DNA from: Maledivibacter halophilus
Lineage (GTDB): Bacteria; Bacillota; Clostridia; Peptostreptococcales; Caminicellaceae
Direction of reading: 5' to 3'
DNA: 64,000 nucleotides
NCBI RefSeq assembly: GCF_900167445.1
Contig: NZ_FUZT01000005.1
Location: 239,579-303,578, forward strand
The number at the start of each line of letters is the position of its first letter. The first letter of the stretch is position 1. The position numbers and the translations under genes were made by a program. This document shows, piece by piece, positions 18,585-29,072 of the stretch. The notes beneath the pieces are model-generated. The model ran no database searches. It saw nothing but the letters and a program-made list of their open reading frames with translations, and had not been told where the DNA came from.

Positions 18585-19098
18585 AATACTTAATCACAGA
18601 TTTAACATCATAATCTTTTAAAGTATCTCTTCCATTAAGAAACTCTAGCTCAATTAAAAACAATACTGATACTACTTGTCCACCAAGCTGCTCAATAAGT
18701 TTTATAGTTGATAAAATTGTTCCTCCAGTGGCCAATAAATCATCAACTATCAAGACCTTTTGCCCCGGCTTAATTGAATCTCTATGAATTTCCAATGCAT
18801 CTGTACCATACTCTAATTCATATTCATATTTCACTGTCTCATATGGAAGTTTACCTGGTTTTCTAACGGGAACAAAGCCCTTGCCTGTAGCATAGGACAT
18901 TGGAGCCCCTATTAAAAATCCCCTAGCTTCCGGCCCAATAATAATATCGAATTCTTTATCCTTAACTGCCTCTATACATAAATCCACTGCCCTTTTATAT
19001 GCCTTACCGTCCTGAAGCAAGGTAGTAATATCTTTGAAGCTTATTCCTTCCTTTGGAAAATCTTCTACAACTCTAATCTTATCCTTTAAATTCATCAT
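18583..19098 (-). CDS. apt: Adenine phosphoribosyltransferase
   Basis: 171 residues. It makes AMP from adenine and PRPP. The PRPP-binding motif is [14 protein letters not shown] (about 115-128), and the N-terminus ([20 protein letters not shown]) and [12 protein letters not shown] loop are typical. It follows the recJ-position gene by 43 bases in the conserved recJ-apt-rel order of clostridia. Confidence 0.97.
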   Translation of the reverse strand: MMNLKDKIRVVEDFPKEGISFKDITTLLQDGKAYKRAVDLCIEAVKDKEFDIIIGPEARGFLIGAPMSYATGKGFVPVRKPGKLPYETVKYEYELEYGTDALEIHRDSIKPGQKVLIVDDLLATGGTILSTIKLIEQLGGQVVSVLFLIELEFLNGRDTLKDYDVKSVIKY

Positions 19099-19141
19099 AA
19101 ATCCTCCTTAAAACTAAAATAGAAATAATCCCAATACAATA

Positions 19142-20506
19142 TTAAAATATAACTTTTGAATAGTTTTTAAAATCTTTAATAACCCCTGTTACTCTTTTAT
19201 ATAATTCTGTAGCTGCTATATCTATTTTTTCCTCGGGAGGAGGCAACAATTCAACAGCAACTTTTTCTTTGGTATGGTCATATACAATTAACTTTAATTC
19301 CGACAATATATAAAGAGAAAATCTAAGCTTAGCAAAATTCATATTTGATAAATCATTTATCATATTTTCATAAGACATTTCATTGGTATCAGAAAACTGT
19401 TTTAAATATATATAAATTTCTGCTAAATCATCTCTATTTGGAATAGTATTTTTCAGAAATTCCCTTAGTATTTTTATATCATTCTTATTGTAAAGGCAAT
19501 GTACCTTTTCCCCGTAATTTATCAAAAAATCTATTTCTTCTTTTATAACAGGTACATCATATATATAAATATTTTCATACTTTTCAAAATCCAACTTATT
19601 TAAAATTGGATTTACTATAATAATATTATCATAATTATCATTTTTAGAAAAATTAAAGCTAATAGATTCAATTATATCAAATTTATTAATATCCCATAAA
19701 AATAAACTTAAATCTATAAGTCCTTCTATTGTATTAACTAAAATCAAATTATTACTACTCAATTCTATATTTTCAATTACATATTTAGCCCTATTCTTAA
19801 TATTTCTCAAATCCACAACATTATCTAAACTAAATTCCATTTCCTTGTACTGGCAATTATTAAATAAATTTGGAAAACTCCAATAATAGGCATGAACTAA
19901 GCTGCTAGCCTTATAGCCTTCTTCACAACGTCTTCTTATGTCTATTAGATATAGCTGAATTGTTTCAATTCCTTTAAATGAATTTATACCTAAAGAAAAA
20001 GCTATATCTATTTCTTCCCCCCTTGACAAGGTTTCATTAGCTTTCCCTAGGTTGAATCCAATACAGTCAAGGATTCTACCTTCATCTTCAACTTCGAGCT
20101 TAATATGCTGATTTTTATCACCAAAAAAGTTTACACTTAACAATCTTATTTTCCTATAACAGAACAAAGGTTTAGGATTGTTATATCCAAAAGACCCTAG
20201 CTTTTTTATTTCATCAATCAAATCAAAGCCTATATCTTTTATAGTCAGTTCCATATCAATTTTTAATTCCTGGATATTAGGATTTTCTTCTATCCAGTCA
20301 CAATTATTAATATCCTTTGATAAAAGGGAAGTATTTAAATGATTTCTATCGGTTTCTAAAAAAGACACAGCCTTATCAAAAGTATCTATTCCTCTATTAG
20401 TTAATAATCCAGCCGTAATATTTGATATTCCCAGCTTGTTTGCTAACTCAATTGTATTATTGTCAAATTCATTTTTTATAACCCAAATTTTATCATGTAG
20501 CAGCAT
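19142..20506 (-). CDS. RecJ-derived protein lacking the DHH nuclease core
   Basis: 454 residues from ATG 20506, behind AGGAG. Residues 1 to about 55 match the RecJ N-terminus (KIWVIKNEFDNN, LANKLGISNITAGLL, NRGIDTFDKAVSFLE). They are followed directly by the RecJ OB-fold region (ELKIDMELTIKDIGFDLIDE, KKLGSFGYNNPKPLFCYR) and the long clostridial RecJ C-terminal domain. The whole DHH-DHHA1 catalytic part, with its DYDVDG-type motif, is absent; the frame is open across the junction near residues 55-70. The gene sits in the conserved recJ slot between secF and apt. It cannot be a 5'-3' exonuclease by itself. It may be a retained binding/scaffold protein or a decaying gene. Confidence 0.85.
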   Translation of the reverse strand: MLLHDKIWVIKNEFDNNTIELANKLGISNITAGLLTNRGIDTFDKAVSFLETDRNHLNTSLLSKDINNCDWIEENPNIQELKIDMELTIKDIGFDLIDEIKKLGSFGYNNPKPLFCYRKIRLLSVNFFGDKNQHIKLEVEDEGRILDCIGFNLGKANETLSRGEEIDIAFSLGINSFKGIETIQLYLIDIRRRCEEGYKASSLVHAYYWSFPNLFNNCQYKEMEFSLDNVVDLRNIKNRAKYVIENIELSSNNLILVNTIEGLIDLSLFLWDINKFDIIESISFNFSKNDNYDNIIIVNPILNKLDFEKYENIYIYDVPVIKEEIDFLINYGEKVHCLYNKNDIKILREFLKNTIPNRDDLAEIYIYLKQFSDTNEMSYENMINDLSNMNFAKLRFSLYILSELKLIVYDHTKEKVAVELLPPPEEKIDIAATELYKRVTGVIKDFKNYSKVIF

Positions 20507-20528
20507 AAAAACTCCTATCTTTTGATAA

Positions 20529-20650
20529 ATGAGCAAATTGCATAATTACCATATAAAAAAACTATATACTACATATATCTTTAAAATCTTCGAAACTATA
20601 TCACATATATTATACAATTTTGCCAAGTTAGAATTATGAAATTTCCTCAA
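20529..20650. repeat. Family C element, copy C1 (both ends)
   Basis: The left end TGAGCAAATTGCATAATT and the right end CCAAGTTAGAATTATGAAATTTCCTCAA are imperfect inverted repeats, about 122 bases apart. The right end recurs at 46825-46852 and 59863-59890. In the rest of the 425-base gap to the LapA-like gene I see nothing coding; a 68-codon plus frame at 20636-20842 has no RBS and a composition like the spacer. Confidence 0.6.
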
Positions 20651-20931
20651 ATATTATATATTATATTTATAAGAACATTTTCTATGCATATATCAATTAT
20701 CTTACTATTATTTATATCTGATAAATTTAAAGCATCACAAAATAATCACATCTTATTATATGATAAATTATGCTTAGATTCAACAAATTTTTCAGATGTG
20801 ATTTTTATAAAATATAATAATAGCGCTACTCTAAAAAATTAATAAATTTCTTTGAAAGAATGTAAAAGCCTTCGTTATTTCAGCAAAATTTATTTTAAGT
20901 TTTAATATAGCATGACTATAGATAACTATAC

Positions 20932-21330
20932 CTATACATTCTCTTCTCTATCATCTTCCACATTTATTTCTTGATTAATAATATCTTCCTTAATAATATC
21001 CTGTTTATTCTTTTCTGTATTATTATTTTTATCAACCTCTTCATTTATCGTTGTGTCATTACTTTCTATAGATTTTGACTCTATTTCTTTTTCTAGTTTT
21101 TTGATTTTATTTTGTAATTCTCGAATTTTTAAACTTGACTTAACTTTACTAAAAATCCCTAAAAATGCTACTATTGTGGCACCAAATACAGCTGAACCTA
21201 ATATAACTATTGCCTGGGAAAACTCAAACTGTTTCCATAATAATTTTATGGTAACCGGATCAGAATTCATAACGGCAAAAATTGAAACCAAAATGGCAAA
21301 TACAAGGGATAAAATAAATAATATTTGCAT
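20932..21330 (-). CDS. LapA-domain (DUF1049-type) membrane protein
   Basis: 132 residues from ATG 21330, behind AAGGAGTG. Two hydrophobic segments (MQILFILSLVFAILVSIFAV and AIVILGSAVFGATIVAFLGI) are linked by NSDPVTIKLLWKQFEFS, typical of the LapA family. A cytoplasmic coiled coil (about 70-95) and a very acidic, low-complexity tail follow. It lies upstream of the recJ-like gene. LapA proteins are poorly characterised; a role in envelope organisation is a guess. Confidence 0.8.
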   Translation of the reverse strand: MQILFILSLVFAILVSIFAVMNSDPVTIKLLWKQFEFSQAIVILGSAVFGATIVAFLGIFSKVKSSLKIRELQNKIKKLEKEIESKSIESNDTTINEEVDKNNNTEKNKQDIIKEDIINQEINVEDDREENV

Positions 21331-21430
21331 AAAAATCACTCCTTAAAGTTGTTTTCTTTAAAGCATATAGTTAATATTCAACAAAATTCCCTTTTATCCT
21401 TCTTTCACTTAAAATAACTTTCTTTTATGG

Positions 21431-21465
21431 AAAAACCCATGAGACCTATTATCTCATGGGTTTAC
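21431..21465 (-). terminator. Terminator after secF
   Basis: AAACCCATGAGA and TCTCATGGGTTT form a 12-bp stem followed on the minus strand by TTTTT. It is also the apical hairpin of a family B repeat copy. Confidence 0.75.
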
Positions 21466-21514
21466 TATAGCTAAAAGGATTCTCAGTATCTACAACCGTA
21501 AATCAAACTTTAGA
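21431..21514 (+). repeat. Family B element, copy B2 (right half conserved)
   Basis: The right part CTAAAAGGATTCTCAGT and TACAACCGTAAATCAAACTTT matches the right ends of B3 and B4. The left arm is not recognisable and the apical helix has a different sequence that still pairs perfectly. Confidence 0.65.
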
Positions 21515-21524
21515 ACAATGAAAA

Positions 21525-22388
21525 TTAGTTTTTCCCAATACTTTTTGATAAAGCCCATACAGGACTAGCTATAAATATTGATGAATAAGTTCCTGTAAGA
21601 ACCCCTGCCAATAGAGGCAATGCAAATTCCTTTATAGATTCAACTCCAAATACAAATAATGCACCAATTACTAAAAGTGTAGTTATAGATGTGTTGATTG
21701 ATCTAGTCAATGTCTGTTTTATACTTTTATCGGCAATATCAAAATATGTTTCTTTCTTCATGTACTTAAGGTTTTCCCTTAATCTATCAAAAACAACTAT
21801 AGTATCATTTATTGAATATCCAACTATTGTTAATACTGCTGCAATAAAGGGACTATTTACAGGAATTTTAAATATAGAATATATTGACAACACTATCAAT
21901 GTATCATGGATAAGAGCAATAATTGCAGCCACACCAAATCTAAGTTGGAATCTATAGCTAATATACAAAAGCATTCCAGCAGAAGCCAATAGAATTGATA
22001 TCAAGGCCTTATTTCTAATTTCTGCTCCCATTGTAGGTCCAAATTGCTCAGCTTCTCTAAAATCTTCATCCTTATTCAAATTATATTTTTCTTTAAATAC
22101 TTCAAATATTTCCATTCTTTCTTGATTTGATAGAGATTTCTTAGTTTTTATAATTACTTCTTCTTTATTCTTCCCAGCATGTAATATATCCGCATCTAAA
22201 TCAAACTGGGATGTTATTTCCCTAATTTCTTCCAATGTAAATTCTTTCCCTATATTAAACTGCATTACGGTTCCTCCAGTAAAATCTATACCAAGATTCA
22301 TACCAGAAGTAATCGCCATTATCAGTCCTAAAATCATAACAGCTAATGATATAGTAAACCAGATTTTATAATTCTGTGCAATCTTCAT
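21525..22388 (-). CDS. secF: Protein translocase subunit SecF
   Basis: 287 residues with six membrane segments. Signature regions are MNLGIDFTGGTVMQF near residue 30 and DTIVVFDRLRENLK near 200. SecF pairs with SecD to pull preproteins across the membrane using the proton or sodium gradient. It follows secD by 41 bases. Confidence 0.97.
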   Translation of the reverse strand: MKIAQNYKIWFTISLAVMILGLIMAITSGMNLGIDFTGGTVMQFNIGKEFTLEEIREITSQFDLDADILHAGKNKEEVIIKTKKSLSNQERMEIFEVFKEKYNLNKDEDFREAEQFGPTMGAEIRNKALISILLASAGMLLYISYRFQLRFGVAAIIALIHDTLIVLSIYSIFKIPVNSPFIAAVLTIVGYSINDTIVVFDRLRENLKYMKKETYFDIADKSIKQTLTRSINTSITTLLVIGALFVFGVESIKEFALPLLAGVLTGTYSSIFIASPVWALSKSIGKN

Positions 22389-22429
22389 CTTTATTCTCCC
22401 TTCTATAGATAAATAACTTTAGAGTTATT

Positions 22430-23734
22430 CTACACCCCAAATAGCTTCTTACTTTTGAATATATCCATTTTTACTATTAATTTTAATAAAAACTTAGTTA
22501 CAAATACTGCTGTAAACATACTTGCCAATATACCAACCATAAGGGTAACTGCAAAACCTTTTATTGGTCCAAGCCCAAAGTAGTACAATACTATAGCAGC
22601 TATAAAGGTAGTAATATTAGCATCTAAAATTGTTCTAATTGCCTTAGCAAAGCCTGAATCTATAGAAGATCTTACCGTTTTTCCATTTCTTAGTTCTTCC
22701 TTTAATCTCTCAAAGATAATAACATTGGCATCTACAGCCATACCTACACCTAATATCAATCCTGCTACTCCAGGTAATGTTATTGTTGCATTAAGCCCTA
22801 TTAAAACAAGAACAACAATTAATATATATATAATCAAAGCAATATCAGCAACAAATCCAGGTACTCTATAGTATATAAGCATAAAGAGAAGTACAAGTAA
22901 GATACCTATTTTAGCTGCATCAATGCTTGTCCTAAGGGAATCCATCCCTAAAGTAGGTCCAATTGCTGAAGTTTGAATTTCATGTAAATCAACGGGCAGT
23001 GCTCCTCCCCTTATAAGTGCAGCAAGTCTTGCTGCTGAATCCGCTGTAAAACTTCCTGATATAAAAGATTTTCCATTAGGAATTTCTTCATCAACCATTG
23101 GGCTAGATATTATCTCATTATCCAATACAATGTGAATCGCTCTCTCTAGATTTACAAGCCTTTTTTCAGGATCATTGGGATCCTGTATATGATAAGGTAA
23201 TTTTGACAGCTCCCTTGTGGCAATTTGAAATGCCTTTGTTCCTTCATTATTCAGTTCTAATGAGACAATAGGCTCCTGAGTTTCAGGATGGAATCCTAAG
23301 GTTGCATTTTTTACCTCTTTACCTGTAAGAACTACCTCTTCCTTTTCTCCTTTTATTCTGACAAATTTCAGTTGAGCAGTTTTACCTATGGAATCAATAG
23401 CTTCCTGGGAATCTTTAACCCCGGGTAATTCTATTCTTATTCTCTTATCACCTTCTAAAACAATATTAGGCTCTGTGAGTCCCATTGCATTAACACGTCT
23501 AGTTATAACTTCTTTGGTTTGCTCCATTATTTTCTTTAAACTTTCACCTTTTTCATCGGTTTCTGCTTCTAATACAACAAAGGCTCCACCCTTTATATCT
23601 AAACCTAATTTCATTGAATCCTTAACAGGTTTAATAGTAAAATTTCCAATTTCAAGTCCTTCTAAAGCAGTATATATACCTGCACCAACTATAGCCAGTA
23701 CAAGCAGAAAAACAAAAAAGTTTTTTAACTTCAT
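22430..23734 (-). CDS. secD: Protein translocase subunit SecD
   Basis: 434 residues, six membrane segments and a shortened periplasm-side P1 region as in other clostridia. It shows KLGLDIKGGAFVVLEAE (about 41-57) and GMAVDANVIIFERLKEELR (about 335). It is the first gene of secD-secF, within the yajC-...-secDF neighbourhood usual for this group. Confidence 0.97.
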   Translation of the reverse strand: MKLKNFFVFLLVLAIVGAGIYTALEGLEIGNFTIKPVKDSMKLGLDIKGGAFVVLEAETDEKGESLKKIMEQTKEVITRRVNAMGLTEPNIVLEGDKRIRIELPGVKDSQEAIDSIGKTAQLKFVRIKGEKEEVVLTGKEVKNATLGFHPETQEPIVSLELNNEGTKAFQIATRELSKLPYHIQDPNDPEKRLVNLERAIHIVLDNEIISSPMVDEEIPNGKSFISGSFTADSAARLAALIRGGALPVDLHEIQTSAIGPTLGMDSLRTSIDAAKIGILLVLLFMLIYYRVPGFVADIALIIYILIVVLVLIGLNATITLPGVAGLILGVGMAVDANVIIFERLKEELRNGKTVRSSIDSGFAKAIRTILDANITTFIAAIVLYYFGLGPIKGFAVTLMVGILASMFTAVFVTKFLLKLIVKMDIFKSKKLFGV

Positions 23735-23753
23735 ACCCCTTTTCCTCCTAACT

Positions 23754-24260
23754 TTATTTCACTTTATATTCCTTTGAACTCTTTACATAATGTTTTGCTG
23801 ATTCTTCTAAACCCTTTACTTCTTCCTCTGTAAGCTTTCTTACTATTTTACATGGAGAGCCAACTGCTAATGAATTTTTAGGAATAGTTTTTCCTGGAGG
23901 AACTAATGCCCCAGCTCCTATTATTACATTATCCTCTATAACTGCTCCATCTAAAATAATAGCACCCATACCAATTAAAACATTATTTCCAACAGTACAG
24001 GCATGTACTATTGCAGAGTGTCCTATGGTACAACTCTCTCCTATTATTGTTGGCATATCTTTATTTATATGGACAACAGCATTATCTTGTATATTTGTAT
24101 TTCTTCCTACTTCAATATAACTTTCATCCCCCCTTAGTACACTACCAAACCAAATATTTGCATTTTCTTTAAGCTTTACTCTGCCAATAATTTGGGCTGT
24201 CTCAGATATATAACAGCTTTCATGAATATCCGGTTCATAATCAATGTACTTTATTATCAT
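23754..24260 (-). CDS. Gamma-class carbonic anhydrase-like hexapeptide protein
   Basis: 168 residues of left-handed beta-helix hexapeptide repeats. The three zinc-site histidines of the family are visible in VVHINKD, TIGHSAIVHACTV. It belongs to the YrdA/CaiE/PaaY group, trimeric proteins of which only some have carbonic anhydrase activity. The stop lies 19 bases before secD. Confidence 0.88.
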   Translation of the reverse strand: MIIKYIDYEPDIHESCYISETAQIIGRVKLKENANIWFGSVLRGDESYIEVGRNTNIQDNAVVHINKDMPTIIGESCTIGHSAIVHACTVGNNVLIGMGAIILDGAVIEDNVIIGAGALVPPGKTIPKNSLAVGSPCKIVRKLTEEEVKGLEESAKHYVKSSKEYKVK

Positions 24261-24277
24261 AGCCTATTACCTCCATT

Positions 24278-25633
24278 TTAAATTTCTTTACTTAGTTTAG
24301 CCTTTATATATAGAGAACATTCTATTCTTTTCTTTTCCATCTCACATCCCAATTCATAGGGCTCGTATATATCCTTATTAAAATTATAGGCATTGGCGTG
24401 GCAACCTCCACTACAATAAAACTTAGCCCAACATTCTCTACATTTTTCTTTACTGTATACATGAGCATTTTTAAAATTCAATCCAAGTTCTCTGTTTTCA
24501 AATCCAGTCAATACATTTCCCATATAAAAATCTTCATTTCCAACAAATTGATGGCAGGGATATATGTCTCCTTGTGGTGTTATAGCCAAATACTCTGAAC
24601 CTGCACCACAACCACTTAATCTTTTTATAACACATGGACCCTGTTCTAAATCAATCATGAAATGAAAAAAGCTAAAGCCTCTACCTTCTTTTTCTCTACT
24701 TATCATTTCTTTAGCCAATCTCTCATATTCATCAAAAATTACCGGCAAATCTTCTTTAGTAAGCTCATAATCCTGTCCCGGTTCAGCCACAACTGGTTCA
24801 ACCGAGGTGCTTTTAAAACCTAAATCAGCTAAATGCAATACATCCTTTGAAAAATCTAAATTATGCTTTGTGAATGTTCCCCTAACAAAATAACTCTTGT
24901 CTTTTCTATTTTTAACTACTTCCTTAAACTTAGGAATAATTATATCATAAGATCCACCTTTATTTACTGTATATCTCATTTTATCGTTAATTTCTTTTCT
25001 TCCATCTATACTTAAAACTACATTATCCATATTCTCATTTATAAATTCAATTATTTCATCATTTAATAATACTCCATTTGTAGTTGTAGTGAATCTAAAA
25101 TTTTTATTTGCTTCTTTTTCTCTTTTTCGTCCATATTCTACTAATTTTTTCACAACATCAAAATTTAATAGTGGTTCTCCTCCAAAAAAATCCACTTCAA
25201 GATTCCTTCTATTTCCAGAATTCTCAATAAGGAAATCTAAAGCTTTTTTTCCTATCTCTTCGGTCATAAGACTTCTATCACCCTTAAAATCCCCTTGAGA
25301 AGCAAAGCAATATTCACATCTTAAATTACAATCATGGGCAATATGCAGGCAAAGAGCCTTTATAACAGGTTTTCTGTTTACAAAGCTAGAATTTGTAATA
25401 TATGAGTCTTCACTAAATAATATATCCTGCTTTATAAGACTATCTATTTCTTTAATGGCAGCTTCAATCTCACTGGGACTATATTTTTCCTCTAAAAGTT
25501 TAATAACCTCTTCTCTGTCTTTATATGGATAATAATCTAAAACATTATACACTAAATCATCTATAACATGTACCGCACCACTATTTACATCTAAAACAAT
25601 CATTACATCGTCTATTTTAAATTTGTGTATCAT
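24278..25633 (-). CDS. scfB: SCIFF ranthipeptide radical SAM/SPASM maturase
   Basis: 451 residues from ATG 25633, behind AAGGGG. An N-terminal peptide-recognition (RRE-like) region precedes the radical SAM motif CNLRCEYCFA (near 105-115). The C-terminal SPASM/twitch domain has Cys in SGCGAGSEYL, YPCHQFVG, CRECWAKFYCSGGCHANA and a final Cys in ELGCEMEKKR. It installs thioether bridges in the SCIFF precursor encoded immediately upstream (25757-25897). Both genes are nearly universal in Clostridia. Confidence 0.96.
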   Translation of the reverse strand: MIHKFKIDDVMIVLDVNSGAVHVIDDLVYNVLDYYPYKDREEVIKLLEEKYSPSEIEAAIKEIDSLIKQDILFSEDSYITNSSFVNRKPVIKALCLHIAHDCNLRCEYCFASQGDFKGDRSLMTEEIGKKALDFLIENSGNRRNLEVDFFGGEPLLNFDVVKKLVEYGRKREKEANKNFRFTTTTNGVLLNDEIIEFINENMDNVVLSIDGRKEINDKMRYTVNKGGSYDIIIPKFKEVVKNRKDKSYFVRGTFTKHNLDFSKDVLHLADLGFKSTSVEPVVAEPGQDYELTKEDLPVIFDEYERLAKEMISREKEGRGFSFFHFMIDLEQGPCVIKRLSGCGAGSEYLAITPQGDIYPCHQFVGNEDFYMGNVLTGFENRELGLNFKNAHVYSKEKCRECWAKFYCSGGCHANAYNFNKDIYEPYELGCEMEKKRIECSLYIKAKLSKEI

Positions 25634-25723
25634 TTTTTTCCCCTTCTTTGTCAAAATTTTAGGTTTCCACTACTTATTTTATTAAATTTGCTTTTATTAA
25701 TCAAGAACAAGTTTTTTACATGG

Positions 25724-25748
25724 AAAAGGCAGCCTATACGCTGCCTTT
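25724..25748 (-). terminator. Terminator between scfA and scfB
   Basis: AAAGGCAGC-GTATAG-GCTGCCTTTTCC on the minus strand, right after the scfA stop. The weak T-run suggests partial termination, which would make the peptide more abundant than its maturase. Confidence 0.65.
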
Positions 25749-25756
25749 GGTATGTA

Positions 25757-25897
25757 TTATTGATTTTCACATTCCTGATTTGCAACTGTACAAGATGTTT
25801 TGCATGCAGATTGACAAGATGTTTGGCATTCTCCACATCCGCCCTTTTCTGCAGATTTCTTAAGTGCTCCGAAGCTCAATGTTTTTATATGTTTCAT
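25757..25897 (-). CDS. scfA: SCIFF ranthipeptide precursor
   Basis: 46 residues, too short for ordinary ORF calling. It starts MKHIKTLSFGALKKSAEKGG and continues with six Cys in CGECQTSCQSACKTSCTVAN and a final ECENQ. This is the six-cysteines-in-forty-five pattern that defines SCIFF. The ATG follows AGGAGGTAGGAAT. The peptide is modified with thioether cross-links by the maturase encoded next; the natural role of mature SCIFF is still unsettled, with quorum-sensing functions proposed for ranthipeptides. Confidence 0.97.
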   Translation of the reverse strand: MKHIKTLSFGALKKSAEKGGCGECQTSCQSACKTSCTVANQECENQ

Positions 25898-25967
25898 TTT
25901 TTATTCCTACCTCCTATTTTGTCAGTACTACTAAATTATAGCATATAGTCATCACTTATGAAAAGTA

Positions 25968-26363
25968 TTATTTCAAATTCACTCCAATCATTCCACCTAT
26001 ACCCCCTGCTATTATTCCAATAATACCTTTTATTATAGCAAATTTATCTATAGAAAAATCCTTTATCAAAATCCAGCTTAAGATTAATATAAACAATATA
26101 TATATAGCTCCAGTAAATAGTCCATGGATAAATCCATTCTTCCTAATCTCCTTCGCCGATAATAAACCACTAAAAGCAATACTAAATATTATAATTATAG
26201 AAGTTATTAATGGCATTATAGATTCTGATACCGATGTAAATGTTATTATAGCTGCTAAAATTAGCATTATCGCCAATGTAAATATTAATGATTTAACTAT
26301 ACTTTTAAAATATGTCATCCTTGGCATTTTTTCTTTGCTATTAATAAATTTGGCCTTAGCCAT
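25968..26363 (-). CDS. TIGR04086-family four-helix membrane protein
   Basis: 131 residues from ATG 26363, behind GGAGGTG. Four membrane segments are visible (SLIFTLAIMLILAAIITF, MPLITSIIIIFSIAFSGLL, GLFTGAIYILFILILSWILI, GIIGIIAGGIGGMIGVNL). The order yajC - this gene - SCIFF is a usual clostridial neighbourhood. The function is unknown. Confidence 0.8.
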   Translation of the reverse strand: MAKAKFINSKEKMPRMTYFKSIVKSLIFTLAIMLILAAIITFTSVSESIMPLITSIIIIFSIAFSGLLSAKEIRKNGFIHGLFTGAIYILFILILSWILIKDFSIDKFAIIKGIIGIIAGGIGGMIGVNLK

Positions 26364-26424
26364 ATTATTACACCTCCACATAATACTATATAATAAAAAT
26401 ATATGTGAAGAGTCATTATTTAGA

Positions 26425-26458
26425 ACAAAAAAGAGGAGGCTTTAGACCATCCTCTTTT
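26425..26458 (-). terminator. Terminator after yajC
   Basis: AAAAGAGGA and TCCTCTTTT stem, with TTTTTTG following on the minus strand. Confidence 0.8.
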
Positions 26459-26463
26459 AATTA

Positions 26464-26736
26464 TTATTGATTAGATTTATCTTTTACACTTCCTACAGCC
26501 CATTTAGAAATTTGAAGTTTTACCTTGTCAGCACCAACTTCAATAGTTACTAATTCGTCCTTAATACTTAGGACTTTACCATGAACTCCACCTATAGTTA
26601 TGATATTATCTCCAACCTTTAATTCACTTCTCATTCTTTGAATTTGCTTATTCTTCTTTTGCTGAGGTCTAATCAATAGGAAATAAAAGATACCGAAGAA
26701 TACAAGCATCATTATTAAACCTGAATACTGCTGCAC
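26464..26736 (-). CDS. yajC: Preprotein translocase accessory subunit YajC
   Basis: 90 residues from GTG 26736, which follows AAAGGAGGAG; a longer frame with ATG upstream would read through that RBS. One N-terminal membrane helix (LIMMLVFFGIFYFLLIRPQQ) is followed by KKNKQIQRMRSELKVGD and a small beta domain. YajC associates with SecDF. Confidence 0.93.
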   Translation of the reverse strand: MQQYSGLIMMLVFFGIFYFLLIRPQQKKNKQIQRMRSELKVGDNIITIGGVHGKVLSIKDELVTIEVGADKVKLQISKWAVGSVKDKSNQ

Positions 26737-26907
26737 AATAACTCCTCCTTTTAATTTGTTAACCATATATAATCCATTATAAATCTCCCTTTTTACTTCT
26801 CAAACATTGAATTATATACAGTAAGAAAATTTCTTGTTTTTCTTAAATTTTTACATTTACATTCAAGGTAATATATTCAACGAAAAACTCAATTTTCCTC
26901 TATTTTT

Positions 26908-28035
<1,128 letters not shown>

Positions 28036-29061
28036 CTAAATAATTAACATTGCATCTCCAAAACTAAAAAATCTATATCTTTCCTTTACAGCTTCATTAT
28101 ATGCCCTTAAAACATTCTCTCTACCTGCCAAAGCACTTACAAGCATTATAAGGGTTGATTCTGGCAGGTGAAAATTTGTTAATAGTCCATCGATTACTTT
28201 AAATCTATATCCTGGATAAATAAATATATCTGTCCAGCCATTTCCTTCTCTTATCCTACCATCACTATCTCCAAGGGTTTCTAAGGTTCTTGTGGCAGTA
28301 GTTCCAACAGATATTATTCTCCTGCCATCAGCTTTTGTGCCATTTATCAGATCGGCGGTTTCTTTACTTACCATGTAAAATTCTGAATGCATTTTATGTT
28401 CAAGTATATTTTCCGCCTTTACAGGTCTAAATGTTCCTAGACCAACATGTAAAGTTATATAGGCAATTTTTACACCTCTATTTTTTAACTCCTTTAATAA
28501 ATCCTCCGTAAAGTGAAGACCTGCCGTTGGAGCAGCTGCTGATCCCCTGTGCTTGGAATATACCGTCTGATACCTTTCTTTGTCCTCAAGCTTTCTGGTA
28601 ATATAGGGTGGAAGAGGCATATTACCTAGTCTATCTAAAACCTCTTCAAAAATTCCTTCATATGTAAATTCTATTATCCTTGTTCCTTCCTCAGCCAGGT
28701 CAACAATTTCTCCAGTAAGCTCCTTACCGTTTCCAAAGAAAAACTTAGAACCAATTTTAGCTCTTTTACCAGGCTTAACTAATGTCTGCCACTTATTTTT
28801 ATCTATTCGCTTTAAAAGTAAAAACTCTACATTTGCTCCTGTATCCTTTACACCAAAAAGTCTTGCAGGTATTACTCTGGTATCATTAAGAACTAAACAG
28901 TCTCCAGCCTTTAAAAAACCCAATACATCTCTAAAACTATTATGACTTACTTTTCCAGTTTCCTTATCAAGCACCATTAATCTAGATTTATCTCTTTCCT
29001 TTAAGGGAACCTGAGCTATTAATTCCTCCGGTAAGTCAAAGTAAAAATCACTTGTTTTCAT
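28036..29061 (-). CDS. queA: S-adenosylmethionine:tRNA ribosyltransferase-isomerase
   Basis: 341 residues. It transfers ribose from SAM to preQ1-tRNA to form epoxyqueuosine. Typical stretches are [20 protein letters not shown] at the start, [10 protein letters not shown] and [11 protein letters not shown] in the middle, and [15 protein letters not shown] near the end. It is coupled to tgt in the queuosine pathway. Confidence 0.98.
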   Translation of the reverse strand: MKTSDFYFDLPEELIAQVPLKERDKSRLMVLDKETGKVSHNSFRDVLGFLKAGDCLVLNDTRVIPARLFGVKDTGANVEFLLLKRIDKNKWQTLVKPGKRAKIGSKFFFGNGKELTGEIVDLAEEGTRIIEFTYEGIFEEVLDRLGNMPLPPYITRKLEDKERYQTVYSKHRGSAAAPTAGLHFTEDLLKELKNRGVKIAYITLHVGLGTFRPVKAENILEHKMHSEFYMVSKETADLINGTKADGRRIISVGTTATRTLETLGDSDGRIREGNGWTDIFIYPGYRFKVIDGLLTNFHLPESTLIMLVSALAGRENVLRAYNEAVKERYRFFSFGDAMLII

Positions 29062-29072
29062 TTCAAAAACTC

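Noticed and set aside
19142..20506. Recombination of RecJ by frameshift rather than deletion
   Set aside because: No DHH motifs were noticed in the other frames listed for this gene; the open frame continues through the junction.
20636..20842. 68-codon plus-strand frame between the RecJ-like and LapA-like genes
   Set aside because: No Shine-Dalgarno, composition like the surrounding spacer, overlaps a family C repeat and matches no family.
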